Origin: Ochotona curzoniae
Lineage: Eukaryota > Chordata > Mammalia > Lagomorpha > Ochotonidae
Assembly (NCBI RefSeq): GCF_017591425.1
Contig: NW_024465369.1
Span: 29,245,001 to 29,309,000 of the forward strand
Length of the DNA: 64,000 nt
Direction of reading: 5' to 3'
Shown: piece by piece, positions 45,443 through 58,427 of the stretch
How positions within the stretch are numbered: the stretch's first letter is position 1
Layout of the letters: every line of letters begins with the position of its first letter
Notes under the pieces: model-generated
The model's input: only the letters and a program-made list of their open reading frames with translations
Told to the model about the DNA's origin: nothing
Database searches by the model: none
Position numbers and translations under genes: made by a program

Positions 45443-47420
45443 CTGCAGTGGGGGATAGAGAGAGGGGCAGCTCCTTATTGTCAAACTTCACCAGTACCTG
45501 GGGATGGAGGACAGTCATTTAATGATGTCTTACAGACCCAAATGTGTGGAAGAATGTTTAGACAATGTTAATTGAGTGATTTTTATAATTCTGAGATGTT
45601 GTCAGCTTCATTGCATTAGGGTTGAAAAAATCTTTCTAAAGTTTATTGACTAAGTCCAACTTAGCATATCCACAGACCCAGACACTGGCTGCAAAGCTTA
45701 GCCAGGGGAACTGTCCAGGCTGTTCTTTCCATATTCTGATGAGGCACTCAATGCCCTCTGCTGGTCTAGATGAGCTCGCTGTCATGTCCTCCAAGTGCAT
45801 CTGCACATGTTCACCACAGAGGCAACTGATGAGGCCCGGACACAGTACATGCACTCCAAGGTTGGACCACAGAACTTGTGATTTTTTTTTTCTTTTACTT
45901 ATTTACTTATTTAGGCCAGAGTTTGAGCCCTGTGATCTAGTTGGGGATACCGCAAGAAACCTCACCTGGGGTGTCCAGAGACTTGACTGTTGAAAATTCA
46001 ACTCATGTCAACAGAAGAGCTAAACATACCAGAAAATGCCTAAATGTGAAGATTTATTGTGATATAGACATCAGTTGACATGTTTTATAGAGGAGCTTGT
46101 GAGTATTAATCTAGGAAACGTGATAAATGACCTCTGTTTAGGAGAAAAGTGATTTAATGTACAACAGAAAATATATAATTCTCTTGCTAAAGTGATACTA
46201 GTGCTGTCTCTTCTCATCAAGGTCTGTGAAGTAGGTCGACCCTGAAATTTCACCTGGACATTACTTGGGTTGAAATTGAGGAGAACTGAACAAAAGTGAG
46301 GGGCAGAAAATTTATTACTTGATTGTTGCAGCCTCGTGTTTGTGATCTCTGGGCACAGCCAAATGCTACACTCTGACTGTTGTTTTATGGGACAGTTTTC
46401 CCTGTTCTTTGAACCTCTTCAACTTTCTCACTCCCTAATGTCAGCAATAAAAACTACAGGTACACCTTTATGACTCCTCTGCCTGCCTCTCCACACTGCC
46501 ACCACCGCATATATATAGCATACACACGCTACACATTTCTGCATATGATTGTGTATTCAAGCCTCTTTCACCTTGGATCAACTCCATCCTTTCAGAAAGC
46601 CTTTTAGGGTGGAGTTATGTGAACAAAGACACAAATGCAATGTCCCTTTATGTCTCAGAAAAAATCACCCATCTGCTTTCCCTTCAGGGAATGCCTCACT
46701 TATATCTACCTATATTTGTGCTTCCCAGAATCGAGGAAATTAAGTCAGCTTCTTCCAAATATCTCCCTATCTCACATCTAATGCCTTAAGCTCGCATTAG
46801 GTTGTGGCCTTCACTGTCCTACCCTCATTCAGTAGGCTTTCTCATTCAATTTGAGGGATAAAGAAACAGTTTTATCTTCATCTATGTGATTTTGAAATAC
46901 AATACTCCAAAAAGACGTTTCGAAAGAATAACAACAGTCTTTGAACTTTCAGTTATTAAAATTCTGAATTTTTAAAAAAGTTTGCCATGAGTGTGTCATA
47001 GCTAAAATTTGGTGAGAGATTTTGTGTGTGTGTGTTTGTTACATTGTGGTAATGTCTGCATAAATTATCTGTCACTTTTTCCTTAATCGTGAAATATTAG
47101 GATATTTAATATTTTAATATTCTTTTTTTCACATTTTGGATCCAACCTCAATTCTGAAACAAACAAAAGGCCCCACTTGACATGCTATTCCAAATGTACT
47201 TCAAATGTAGAAGTCAATGTCTGGACCTGAGATACAGAGGTGGTAGTTTCTGGTAGTTTCTGTGGTTTGAATGTTACTCCCCTCCCTCTACCACCAAAAT
47301 AAATTCAGGTTGAATTGAAAATGCACAGTCCTGCTCAATCCTTGGAAGAGACATTTGGGAAAGAGAGAGAGAAAGAGAGAAAACAATTAATTAAAAGAAA
47401 ATGAAAGCAAAGTGAAATAA
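45441..47420. other. Unrecognised stretch with a moderately GC-rich part
   Basis: 45640-45880 is richer in GC than its neighbours and has opposed frames of 72 and 115 codons without family features. It may be an old retroposed piece. 46260-46900 shows nothing that I can name. Confidence 0.35.
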
Positions 47421-47426
47421 ATACCA

Positions 47427-47745
47427 GAGAACTGGAAGGAAACTCAGAATGTGGTGTTATGGAAACTTGAAGAAGAAGACAACTTCAAGGAGAGGAAGAG
47501 CCTAGGATGTTAAATGAGTTGAAGACTGAAATATGTCCATTGATTTTAGAGACAAGGTGGATATTGATGAGCTTGCCACCATTGCAAAATCAATGTCAAG
47601 TTATTCAGTAGAAGCAGAAGCTGAGTTAGATTGAGTTGAGAAGCAAATAGGAAGTAAATGAGTGAAGACCATGGTTGTAGGAAACTCTGTCAAGAGTTTC
47701 TGAAGAGAGGCTCCTGAAATGGAAGGATGGCAGGATTTTTAAAAT
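47427..47745 (-). mobile_element. Ancient CR1/L2-clade LINE, reverse transcriptase piece
   Basis: The plus-strand words 'gttgaagactgaaatatgtc', 'cattgattttagagac', 'aagagtttctgaagagagg' and 'ctcctgaaatgg' follow in order the reverse complement of the RT region of old L2-like LINEs. Frames are fully broken. Family named with moderate confidence only. Confidence 0.4.
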
Positions 47746-49185
47746 TATTTTTCACATTAGATAACATTGGCATTTTGAAATGTCCTTCCAAAAGAGTCAG
47801 GATATCAAGAGGAAAGGAAAATATGTAATATATAATTTTCAAAAATAGAGAAAATCGTATATCTCATACAAAAAATGTATTTAACTAATTTTTTTAGAAA
47901 AGCATGGTCATATGACCAGTTACCGTAGCTTTAAGATGATGCAACATTTATAAACAATTTAACAAACAAGATGGAATTGCTGGGTTCGATATAAAACTTG
48001 TTACTGTCAAATAGGCTCTAACTCACTAGCATTATCAATCCTGCAAGCCAGAGACTATTTGCTTCTATACTGGAAAATTCTGTGCTTTCAAGGTGTGCCT
48101 TGCACTTTTCATTAATAGGCAATATAAGACATAGAGTAAGTATATTCCCCTAAACAATCCTTATTTGGCTTTAACTCACATAAAACACATCCTCCTTTTT
48201 TGTCACTTACATCTTAATAGGATAATTCTGAGAAGCTGCTTACTTATTGGTGAATTAAAGTAAGTTGCCTAAGCCAAAAGGTAGATATTCTGAACCAAAA
48301 CTGAGTTCACCAAGGAAGTTATGACCCATACTTAAATCCTAACCCCACAGACAGAAATTCCAGTCTAATTAGTGCAGTGCAGAACACGCGTAACAGCCAT
48401 AGATAAGAACAAAGGCACAAGGGTTGAGAATCAGCAGAAGAGGGAGAATTGAGCCAATATCTCTTGATCTATAGGAAAAGAGCAAGGTTAGATTGTGGAT
48501 GGAAGATCGTAGATTTGGAAGGAAAACAATTCCTGCCTGTCCTACTTCACACTAGAATGTGAGAATGCATATAGGAACCAGCTGCAATCTTTTTGAATTA
48601 GACTTATAGCTGAATTGGGCTTAATCCTGTCGCTTCATTTTTTAATTTGTTTATATACATGAACAGAAACAATAATTGAGAAGAATCTTCCTAGGATTTT
48701 AGTTGTAAGGCTTAGCCCCTCTAATTTAGCCTACATGTTGTCTGTTTTACAAATGTATCTACTGAGAAATTACTATTGTAATTCTTTGATATTTGACAGC
48801 AACTATCTACTGAGAAATTACTTCTGTAAGTCTTTTATATGAAACTGGGTAGCCTGTGTGATCTGTGAGATGATTTCTAAATGCACATGGCAGTTGACTT
48901 ACATGACAACAATACATTCTCCTGGTTAAGCTCAGTTCCTGCTGTGGTTGTTGGACTTGCACATTTTTCTCAATTAAGACAGTATGCTGAAGTGCAAACA
49001 TATGGAAAGAAATTTATTGGGAATATCAGGAAATAGATGAAAGAGCATATGTGACTACTTGCAGAGTCCATCATTGAATATGATCTCAAGATTCACCAAC
49101 CTCCAAGATTCATTACACTAAGCTCCAGGTGCATCTGCCAGACTGAGCATTTAAAAGACAAGCTCTTAATTGCTCATCTTTGTCA
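47746..49185. other. AT-rich stretch, nothing recognised
   Basis: A short repeated phrase 'tctactgagaaattact' occurs at 48757 and 48807. Confidence 0.45.
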
Positions 49186-49189
49186 AATT

Positions 49190-49256
49190 CCAGTATTTGA
49201 CCAAGTTTATGGCACTGATATGTGCTCAATATTTGTTGAATGAACAAATATGTTAT
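49190..49256 (+). mobile_element. L2 3' end
   Basis: 'ggcactgatatgtgctcaat' and 'atttgttgaatgaacaaat' is the usual terminal phrase of L2-type elements. Confidence 0.5.
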
Positions 49257-52104
49257 ACTTGATGCCCACGAATGTTCCAAAAGCTACAGAAATGATTACC
49301 ATACGAAGCATAGTTTCGGAGTTAAGAAGATTGAAAATCTCCTAAAATGGCACATCCTAAAGTTCAGCAATTTATTTATAGGACTATTTTGTTTCTGCTT
49401 CTCTCCCTCATTGCTGCAAATGTTAAACATCAGTCTATCATGCATGCAAAGTGCTGATCTAATTGGCCTGTAAGAGTGCTCTTTTCCCCTTTCAGCATCA
49501 TAAAAATGTTATATGGGGACTCCATTCTGAATCTTCCCTTCTGTGCTACTGTATTTAAAATAACCTGTTTTTCATGGGAATTGATAAAATTAATTTCTAA
49601 GTGATGAGAAATCACAGAACTCTAGTATTTTCCTCATGAGTCCATGAAAAAATTTGCCTCAGTTACGGTGCTTGATTTCCATCCAGGTTTTCTGTCTATA
49701 GTTCAGTAATAACAGAATTATGGGCTCTCAGGAAAGCTCCAAAAAAGATGAGGTCCTTTCTGCACATGTTCGGTGCCACTCCATGAACTTCTTCTCTTGG
49801 GGGCCATATCTGGCTTCTAAGAGCTCTACATTGTTATTTCTAGCAGAGAATACAGTCCCCAAAGAGGCAAATGCTTAAGCAAGGTTTCTTTGCCATATGT
49901 TCCTCTGTGGCATCAAGTATTATAGACCTGCAGAGCAACAAATAACTATATTCAAATATGCAGTACCTTCATAATTCTCAGTGTTGCATTTCATGACATA
50001 GGACAACCATAACTTTGAATGATATCACACAGTGCCTTAAGATATTTTGTGGATATTGTTTTAAAATATTTGTGTAAGTATCTCTGTAGCAGATTTGGAA
50101 TTATTGTGATCTACTTTATGGTCAGGAAAAAAGTTACAGGCAGTTTATGATATATTCAAAATCCCATAGTTTAGACAAAATGAAATGAAATAGAAACCCT
50201 TTTTGTATATCTTCTATAAAACACAGAAACTTGAGATCATGTCCCTTAGTCTCTTAACAAAAATTGTAGCATAATTAGCCATGAATGTAAATACATCATA
50301 TGAAGTTCATATCTGGCCTGTATATTTAATTTAGTACTTCGAATGGAATGCCCAGCCAGAAATCATTGAACTACTTCATTGACTTTCTGAACCGTGTGAT
50401 ATTTGGAAAGCTATGTTTCCATTTTTCCATTTCATCGGTGATTGCCAAAATCATATATTGAAATATCCGTGGAGTAAGTTTCAGTTATTCATTGGCTACT
50501 CCCCTAGAGTGTTCACTCAGAAGTGAAGACTATGATAATGAATTGACAGACACAGAAACAAAAGAAATAAAGTTCGAATTACTAGTGAATTGTTCACTAA
50601 TTCAAAAAGTGATGCAGCTAGAATTTAATCCCAACTCAATCTAGCCTTCAGCCATTACATACTTTATGATCCCAACACGACTCAGTATACAAATGCTGTC
50701 ATGTAACAATAGGCTGTTCAGTGTAAGCATTGTTATATCACCAGCCAGACGAATATACCTATTCTCACTATATTCTTTTACATATTTTAGTATGATAGTT
50801 GAATAGAGAAAAAAATGTTTTTAGCAAATTCCTGCACTTCTAAAGAATGATATAGAATTATTTCAGTGTTTAAAATTTTTGAAAAATAAAATAAACAATG
50901 AAGATAAGATTAGAGAAGCAAACACTTTGTCTACTAACACTTAAATCTCAAATGGCAAGGTGGCACATCAACTTTTAAATGAATTACAACAAATTACTTT
51001 CAAACATTCAGTCTTTAGAGATTTCCCTGTACTAGTAATATGGTTCATTGAAACTAGTTTAAATATTTTAAAAGAAGCTATCTTTTCATTAGAATTCTTT
51101 AAAACAAGAGATAGTCTTCAACTAATAAAGAAAAATCATAAAATATTTCAGAGCCCTGTTTTAGAAAATGAGTGCATATAGGTGAAGTTGCAAGATTTTA
51201 TTCTTGACTGAGAAATGAAAGAAGGCAATAATCCTGCTTTACATGAAAATTAAATGACTTAATGTGATGCCAGCATAATATGAGTGTACATAAAAGTGAA
51301 AGTCTGTGTCCTTTGGGGAATTTGAGTTCAGTACTCCATGAACAATGTTGTATTTCTCTTATGGATTCAGCAAGTCTGATGCACATGGGCTCTAAGGAGA
51401 AGAGAAACAAAGGGGACATAAAGATGTGCTCTACCACTCACAGTACAGAAACCAACATGTTGTATTTCTTCATAGGAAGGACCTTGGGGAGCATAAAATT
51501 ACAACTCTTTCCATTTCATATCATTCTGTTAGTCCAATAGCAAATACCAAAATAATTACAAATATTTCTAGCTTCTAAATGAAACAAGTTAATCCAGAGA
51601 AATTATGTTACAGAGCCACAGTCCCCAAATTGATTTCTCCTGAAGAGCCTTTATTCTGACACTACTAAGTAATGGCATGCACACATACACAGAATATTTT
51701 TCTTGAAAATATCAGAACATACCTATAGACATTTTAGTATTGGACCCAATCAAAATTAGGCATAAACCAGAACTGAAATATGAACTTCTCTGCTTAATTT
51801 CCTCCACCTACAAAATTGAGACTATGATATCCAATTAACCATATAGAAACTAGCACAATGTTTTTCACTCAGAGGCAAATTATGGATTAATTGTTTCTAA
51901 GTTGTTTTTTACCTGTTTCAATATTCTGTGAGACACAAAAATCAAAAGGCTTCTTCTTCAGTGAAATCATGGGTGTTGTAAAGGTAAAAGGCCAATGCAC
52001 AGTTAATAGTGATATTGTTTCCGGGTGCAAAAGTGAATCTGTGATAGTGCTGACATGGTTACTAAGGCAGTCTGGCCACTCTGTCATAGCATCAGATATT
52101 ATTT
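49257..52104. other. AT-rich stretch, nothing recognised
   Basis: Frames under 90 codons with no family features (for example 50960-51181 and 51280-51540). Confidence 0.45.
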
Positions 52105-52437
52105 TTTTTAATGAGCTGTTTTGTTTATTAGAAAGGCAGAGCAATAGAGAGAAAAGAACAGAGGAAAAAAATTCCAAGCACTGCTTCAAACCTAAATCAC
52201 CCACATTCAGGACTGGGCTAGGCCAAAGCCAGGAGCCTCAAACTACATAATCTTTCACTGCAGTGATGGGGGTCCCCAAATGGGTGGCAGGGGTTCTTGA
52301 GTTATCTCTGTCTTGCAAGATACATTATGAAGCAGCTAGCTTTGAAGCATAAAAGTTGGGATGCAAATATTGGCTCTGATACAAAACACGAGTTTTACAG
52401 GTGGTAAAGCACTGCACCACAACACTGGTCCCATGAC
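52105..52437 (-). mobile_element. Old C-type SINE
   Basis: Reverse orientation: 'ttagaaaggcagagcaatag', 'aaagccaggagcctcaaac', 'gggatgcaaatattggctct', 'cacaacactggtccc'. Confidence 0.7.
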
Positions 52438-53435
52438 CTAAGATTTCTGAGCAAACATCATCTCCTTGAGTAAACATATCTGTCAAATTTTTGGTACAAC
52501 AATAAGGATCGATGGGGTTGCATTATATTTGACAATCTATATAATTCAATGAACTGTTATTTATTTTGAGAACATTTCCTAAGGAATGTCTTCTCCTTTC
52601 CCAGCCTTGTGTAGAGCACCAAGAGGGAAAAGTGCAAGACAAAGGAATGTAACCTCATTCTGAAAGCCTTGGCATATGTTTCGTTATGAAGAAGAAACCA
52701 TAGGGAAAGTTTAGCACATATCTCTATGATAGCATTGAAAAAAAAAATCTCACATTATCACAGATATAATGTAAACGTGAAGAATGTGTTAGGTGATAAA
52801 ACGTGAAATAAATTTTGAAATAAAAATAAAATATAGAGAGAATGATCTTAAGGACTAATGCTGTTTTTGCATTCATAGCTTTCTGGTTTAGTTCTTTATG
52901 CCAAGGAGCTATGTTGATATCTGTGGCTTAAGCTATGCTGATGTACATCAAAGTCCAGCTAGACTCAATTCATCTCAGTGGAGGACCTCAGTTTCTTCAC
53001 AGTTTAATGGACATGAATACAAAGAGAGGGTTCGGGGAGCATATTTGACATTTCAAGATGTATCTCCCTTTGACTGGAAGACTACAAAATAAGTATACAA
53101 CCTTTGGCCGGTGGCTTGTCTCAAAATCCAGGGCTTATGTACCAGTGTCATATATAAATCTTACACTCAATGTAAAATAAAATACAGTAAATTATACATA
53201 TTTTTAAAAAATTGTAAACAATGACTATTTAGATAATTTTCTAATTCACTTACTATGGGTGGCACATGGTCAGCACATGCTATTAAAAGTTGTTTATCCA
53301 GTTATAAAAGTACAATTGATTAAATAATGATAATATTTTTTAAATTTCTAAGAAATCTATTTTTGTAGATATATTGTTAAAGAAACAATTATGTTCTCAT
53401 TCCCCCTTAGTGTTAATGTGGTACACATATTTGTC
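52438..53435. other. AT-rich stretch, nothing recognised
   Basis: No coding or repeat signature that I can support. Confidence 0.45.
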
Positions 53436-53439
53436 AATG

Positions 53440-53822
53440 TAGTACACATATTAGCTTGCTGAGACTACCATGACAAACTGGGGGACTAGACAGAAATATG
53501 TTTTATCAAGTGCTGAAAGTTCCAAATACTAAAAAAAAAAATGTAATAAGATTGTTTTTCCTCTGAGAGCTAGAAGGCAAAACATCAGTCCCGGGCCTCT
53601 TTCTGTACTTATAAATAGCTACCCTTTCGCAACCTCTTTATATATGTGTGTATGTGTGTCCATTAATGTCTCTATGTGTGTCCCAATATCTTCTTACAAT
53701 GAAACCAGTCAGACTGATTACACTAAGAGCCTCTTTTTAAATAAATCTCTATTTTAATAAAGTCCCTTTCTTCAAATGGAATTGCATTTTGAGATATCTA
53801 ACTTGGAGTTCTAGGGGATAAG
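53440..53822 (-). mobile_element. MaLR-type LTR (MLT1-like)
   Basis: The minus strand shows in order 'cattttgagatatc' (complement), 'gactggtttcattgtaagaa', 'gatattgggacacacataga', 'gagctagaag'-type words and 'gtcatggtagtctcagcaag', ending 'ctaatatgtg'. These are the standard landmarks of MLT1-class LTRs. 383 bases long. No internal sequence adjoins. Confidence 0.65.
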
Positions 53823-54146
53823 GAACTCACAAGCTACAAAAAGAGTTCTAGGAGGAAGGAGAATTTATCTCATCACAGTAATAGCATGAATGAGGTGCTG
53901 TCCAACTGCATAGGAGTGTACCAGGAGACTGTGGGTTTTGGAAAAATAGTATGTATAGAAGTGATTTAGTGCATGTTAATTATATAATTGTACAGTTAAT
54001 GAATATTAACAAAGTGATATAAAAGCATTAAAAATTGATACATTTCTTCTTCTGAAAAAGCTACAACAATAGCTTTGTTCCTCTTATTTTTTAGCACATA
54101 TCATGGGTTATTTTTAAGAAAATTCAGCATTAAGATCTATCTAAAC

Positions 54147-54156
54147 AAACATTTTA
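54147..54156 (+). repeat. Target-site duplication, left copy
   Basis: AAACATTTTA, matched at 54488-54497. Confidence 0.75.
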
Positions 54157-54487
54157 GGGTCCAATATAATAGCCTGCTGACTAAATCCTCAGTTTGCACA
54201 CACTGGCATCCCATATGGGTGTTGGTTCGTGTCCCAGCTGCTCCACTTCCTACCAAGCTTATTGCTTGTGACCTGAAATAGTGGCAGAGAATGGCCCAAA
54301 GCCTTAAAACCCTGCACCCACGTGGGAGACCTAGAAGAAGCTCCTGGCTTCAGATCAGCTCAGCTCCAACTGTTGCTGCCACTTGGGGAGTGAATCAGCA
54401 TAAGGAAGATATTTCATTCTTTCCTTTTCTCTATAAATCTGCCTTTTCAATTAAAAATAAATAAGTAAATAAAATATTTTTAAAAAA
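54157..54487 (+). mobile_element. C-type SINE, full length
   Basis: 'ggcatcccatatgggtgttg', 'gagaatggcccaaagcctta', 'cacgtgggagacctagaag', 'gccacttggggagtgaatc', tail 'aaaaataaataagtaaat'. Confidence 0.9.
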
Positions 54488-54689
54488 AAACATTTTAAGA
54501 GTATTGATGGCAAAGTTTTTCTTCATCCTGCTTAGAGATCCAAATTTTCCCCCCTTCTTCACGAGAGAACCTGTTTTCTTTTGTCTGCCCATTTCATTCC
54601 TGTGACATAGCTTCACCACCTTTGGACATGAGCAAATAGTCTTTCCTTCTGAATAGCACATGAGAGCATAAAATTCACAAAATGTTCAA

Positions 54690-54800
54690 GTTCATTCAGC
54701 AAACATTTAGTCTTTAAGGGGAGCAGTGTGTTAGATTCTATGTGGACTATAAAAATGAGTAAAGCATGTCTTTAATGAGCTGACAGTGTAATGGGAGAAA
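54690..54800 (+). mobile_element. Possible ancient mammalian repeat
   Basis: 'cattcagcaaacatttagtc', 'gtgttagattctatg', 'taaaaatgagtaaagcatg' and 'gagctgacagtgtaatggg' follow the order of the common '...aacaaatatttattgagc...aagctcacagtctagtggg' element. Family not named. Confidence 0.4.
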
Positions 54801-54959
54801 CAAGATGTGTCAAAGCTGACTGGAGTGCAAAGCAGAATGAAAGTGATATCAAGGAGACTGCAAATACTGGAGGACTGCTAATGCGAGAAATTGTTTTGAG
54901 CTGACATATCTTAGGGCAAAGCTTTCTATAGGAAGTGGCACTTGCATTTCATACGGATA

Positions 54960-56100
54960 GAGAGTTGGAATCTCTATGCAAAACAATAGCAAGTGCAGAT
55001 ACAGGGGGTGGGGTATTCTTTTACCAAACAGGTATATACACCCAGAAACCTTCAAACTTTTGGAACAAAATGTAGGAAACACGCTGCAACAGCTAGGTGT
55101 AGGCCCTGACATTCTAAATAGAATACCAAAAAGCAATAGCAATCAAGACCAAAATAAACAAATGGGACTATATCAAACTAAAAAGCTTCTGCACAGCAAG
55201 GGAAACAATCAACAAGTAAAAAAAACAACCCACAGAATGGGAGATCTTTGCACACTACATAGGTGATAGGGGGCTAATCTCCAGAATATACAAAGATCTC
55301 CTGAGAAACCAAAACACCAAAACAAACCACTGAAAAAAATGGGCACGGAAATAGGCAGACATTTCACAAAGGAACAAACCCAAATGGCAAACAAACATAT
55401 GAAAAAATGCTCAAGTTCCCTGGCAATAAGGGAAATCCAAATTAAGACATCAATGAGATGCCACCTAATACCAGTAAGAATGGCTCATATGCAAAACACC
55501 GCCAACAACACTTGCTGGCGAGGATGTGGGGAAAAGGGAACCCTTCTCCGCTGCTGATGGAAATGCAGGTTGGTGCAGCCTCTATGGAAATCAGTATGGA
55601 GAACGCTCAAACAACTGAAAATCTGCATACCATACGATCCAGCAATAGCACTCCTAGGAATATATCCAAAACACCTGCTACACTAGAAACCTACATGCAC
55701 CCCCATATGCATAGCAGCACAATCAATAATTGTAAAAACTTGGAAGCAACCAAAATGCCCATCAACAGAAGACTGGATAAGAAAGCTATGGTTTATTTAC
55801 TCCATAGAATACTACTCAGCTTAAAAACAAAACAAAACAAAAAAAAAAAACGAAATGCAGTTCTTTGTGGCCAACTGGAAACCATGCTAAGTTCAATCAA
55901 TAATTGTAAAAACTTGGAAGCAACCAAAATGCCCATCAACAGAAGACTGGATAAGAAAGCTATGGTTTATTTACTCCATAGAATACTACTCAACTTAAAA
56001 ACAAAACAAAACAAACAAAAAAAAAAAAACGAAATGCAGTTCTTGTGGGCCCAACTGGAAACCATGCTAAGGGAAATGAGTCAATCCCAAAAAGTTCAGA
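54960..56100 (+). pseudogene. L1 ORF2 C-terminal remnant, frameshifted
   Basis: Recognisable pieces in shifting frames: PETFKLLEQNVGNTLQ (about 55040), [15 protein letters not shown] (about 55160), [20 protein letters not shown] (about 55400), [14 protein letters not shown] (about 55510) and WKQPKCPSTEDWIRK (about 55740, repeated in the duplication). The long 223-codon frame at 55458-56129 is mostly in a wrong phase and should not be taken as a protein. Confidence 0.85.
55720..56071 (+). repeat. Tandem duplication within the L1 ORF2 end, period 174
   Basis: 55720-55893 and 55894-56071 are near-identical (both start 'caatcaataattgtaaaaac' and end near 'aaccatgctaag'). They differ mainly in the length of the A/CAAA run and a few bases. 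The low divergence implies that the duplication is much younger than the L1 insertion. Confidence 0.92.
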
Positions 56101-56497
56101 TAGCACATGTTTGCCTTAATTTAAGTTGAAATGCTGTCAATTTGTAGAAGGGTACCTGTGAAATGTAGTATTACATTGTTAATTAACCCCATAATGTTGG
56201 AAACTGTTGTTGATGTTACGTTATGGCATTTAATTGGTTGGAATGATAATCTGCCAGCTATGTCTCCAGACCAGAGTTGGTCTCCTCAAGAAAACTGTTG
56301 AATTCAGCTGGGCAATAAGATACTGGACACTATACAAGGCACTTGCTTGCATTGAAAAAGACTAGATTTGAACTGTAATATTGCAATAAGGTGGAGCAGT
56401 CTACCATGGGGGGAGGGCAAGGGGAGTGGAAGGGGGAGCATCAGAGTCTATGAAATGTTGTTATAAAATTAAATGCAATAAAAATATATGTTTAAAA

Positions 56498-57070
56498 AAC
56501 CAGGTATAATTGTCAGTAGAAAAGCAATAATTGTAGAGATCATTAAGATGATCTGGTTGTACAGACACAACCATAGTTCTAGCCCTGTTCAAATTTATGG
56601 GACCTAATGGAACCATGTAATTGTTGTATGAGCCATTTTACTGAGATTACTGGAAAATCAGGCAGGCTGGCTAACTAGACTCTGAAACCTAACTTGTATA
56701 TCCCTTATGAAGTGTGATTAAATAAGGGAGCAAGCCACATGATTTCTTTTGGCCCTTCTAGCATGGTGAGTGCGGTAGAATATGGTAGCATCTTGACACT
56801 CCTTATGATTTCTCTGTGTAATTGTGTTTGCCTGCTTTTCTGCCTTGTATTCCTGGATGCTGTGTGCATAGGAAAATTCAGTTCCACATCGATGAAATGA
56901 CTGCAGTGTGTAAGCCAAAATGGTATGAGAAATATAAGGCAGAGTAACACACATATATGTTAAAGAGTTAGCATTCACCTGTAATCTCAGTCTAAACCAT
57001 ATTATTGCAGTTTCTGAAATAGATAAGTAAATTCAAACTGGGATGATATAGGAGTGAAAAAAAATCTCAG
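56498..57070. other. AT-rich stretch, nothing recognised
   Basis: No coding or repeat signature that I can support. Confidence 0.45.
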
Positions 57071-57079
57071 TTTAGAAAA

Positions 57080-57262
57080 AAATGTAAGGCTCTCTATGTG
57101 GCCCTGGGTAAGCAATATGAGTTATGTAAGCTCTCTGACCTTAGTTTTGTCTCAGTAAAATACTGATGACTATCTGATTAGTATTGTTAAATATATAAAA
57201 CAAAAAAGGTGTATGCAGATCACAGTCATTGGCACAAAGAAATATGTAAGAAATGCTGGCAT
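57080..57262 (+). mobile_element. MIR, diverged
   Basis: 'tgtggccctgggtaagcaat', 'agctctctgaccttagtttt', 'cagtaaaatactgatga' and 'cattggcacaaagaaatatg' keep the MIR order. Confidence 0.6.
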
Positions 57263-57409
57263 TTGTGTGTTCTTTAAGGAGGATTACTTTTCTCAAATTT
57301 TCTTATTTCTGAGTAGGAAAATAAAGGTCATGGAAAATGAACAACAGGAGATGGGGGCATAAGAATAATACTTTCTCATTTTTTTATTGCATATAACAAA
57401 AAAAAACCC

Positions 57410-57800
57410 ACCAAAATTTGGTGGCGTAATACAGTTTATTTTTGCCACTCATTGCCCTGTGGTTGACTTCTCTATTTGAAAAGCTTTGTTTGCAATCTTC
57501 AGTGATGTGATCTAAAGTGGGATGTGAGTGTGGTTATTCAAGACTCTGCAAGACTGAAATAACAAGGTGGCTCACACACCTCAAGCAACTGATGCACCAT
57601 CACTCGGGTGGGGCCTTTAGATTGGGCAAAAGATTCTTCCAAGTGGCTTGAGCTTCCCTAAAGCATGATTATAGCACGTGAGAGGGAGATTCCTTAAAAG
57701 GGAGCAAGTGTCCCAGGAAATTTGGGTGGAAGTTTCAAGGCTTCTTGGTTCACTTGGACATCTTGCACTTCTGTAACCTTTCTCTTATCTTTCCCCATTC
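57410..57800 (-). mobile_element. Ancient MaLR-type LTR remnant
   Basis: Reverse-orientation landmarks: 'acagtttatttttgccactc', 'aagtggcttgagcttcccta', 'gggagcaagtgtcccaggaa' and 'ggtggaagtttcaaggcttc'. Broken and diverged. Confidence 0.4.
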
Positions 57801-58425
57801 TATATTCTTGCCCCTCCTTTATCATCCACAATCTCATCTCCTCCTTCCCTTTCCCACAACATTGTATCTTTTCTTCTAGGGCTGCCTCTTCACACAGCAT
57901 GGCTTTCCCATTCTGTGGTAGTTTCAGGCACAAGCACACTCTTTCTTACATGATAACTGACTTCCAAGGAACAGAAAGAAAAATTGCCCTGTCGGTGAGG
58001 TCTGAGTCCAAACTGGCAGCACTGACAAAGTGCCATTATTGCTGTGGTTCCTCAGCAACACAATGTGTCGTTGCTGTGTTCCTGAGAAAAGCTCTCACAA
58101 GACCAGTTCTGACTTACAGGGGAAATAGACCTTTCTTCTTAATAGGAAATGGAGGTGAAAAGTGACTTAGCATGCAAGCATGTGGGATGAAAATGTTCTT
58201 TGCAGCAGTCCCTATAAAAACTACTGTAAAAATAGTGAGCATAGACATGAGTTGTCTTCTCATTTCTGATGAGGAACTGAATGAAGGCTTGCAGGTATTC
58301 TGAGCTAGCCAAGGTGACTAGGTACTGAACTTCAATCTTCTAAGCCTAAATTGGGTCTTCTGGTAGAACTATCCTCTGCTTCTCTACACAGAGACCATCA
58401 CGGTATGGGAAAGACCATACAGGTA
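57801..58425. other. Stretch without recognised features
   Basis: A 147-codon frame (57722-58165) runs through it and the preceding LTR remnant. It has no family features and I do not call it a gene. Confidence 0.4.
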
Positions 58426-58427
58426 GG

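Larger units (their letters stand above)
54960..56497 (+). mobile_element. L1 3' end with internal tandem duplication
   Basis: 5'-truncated L1 with the last third of ORF2 and a short 3' UTR (about 56110-56497) that ends in a G-rich stretch (56408-56438), 'aatgcaataaaaatat' and a weak A-tail. ORF2 is shifted between frames and carries many stops. It carries a 174-bp duplication (next entry). Related to the copy at 2018-3820 but lacks about 1 kb of that copy's 3' UTR. Confidence 0.88.

Noticed and set aside
45389..45571. 60-codon frame starting MCVCVCV
   Set aside because: Translation of the GT microsatellite.
55458..56129. A 223-codon open frame, the longest in the window
   Set aside because: It crosses L1 ORF2 sequence mostly in the wrong phase and is lengthened by the 174-bp duplication. 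The true ORF2 residues appear in another frame.
57722..58165. 147-codon frame as a host gene
   Set aside because: It starts inside a MaLR-like remnant, has biased composition and no domain features.
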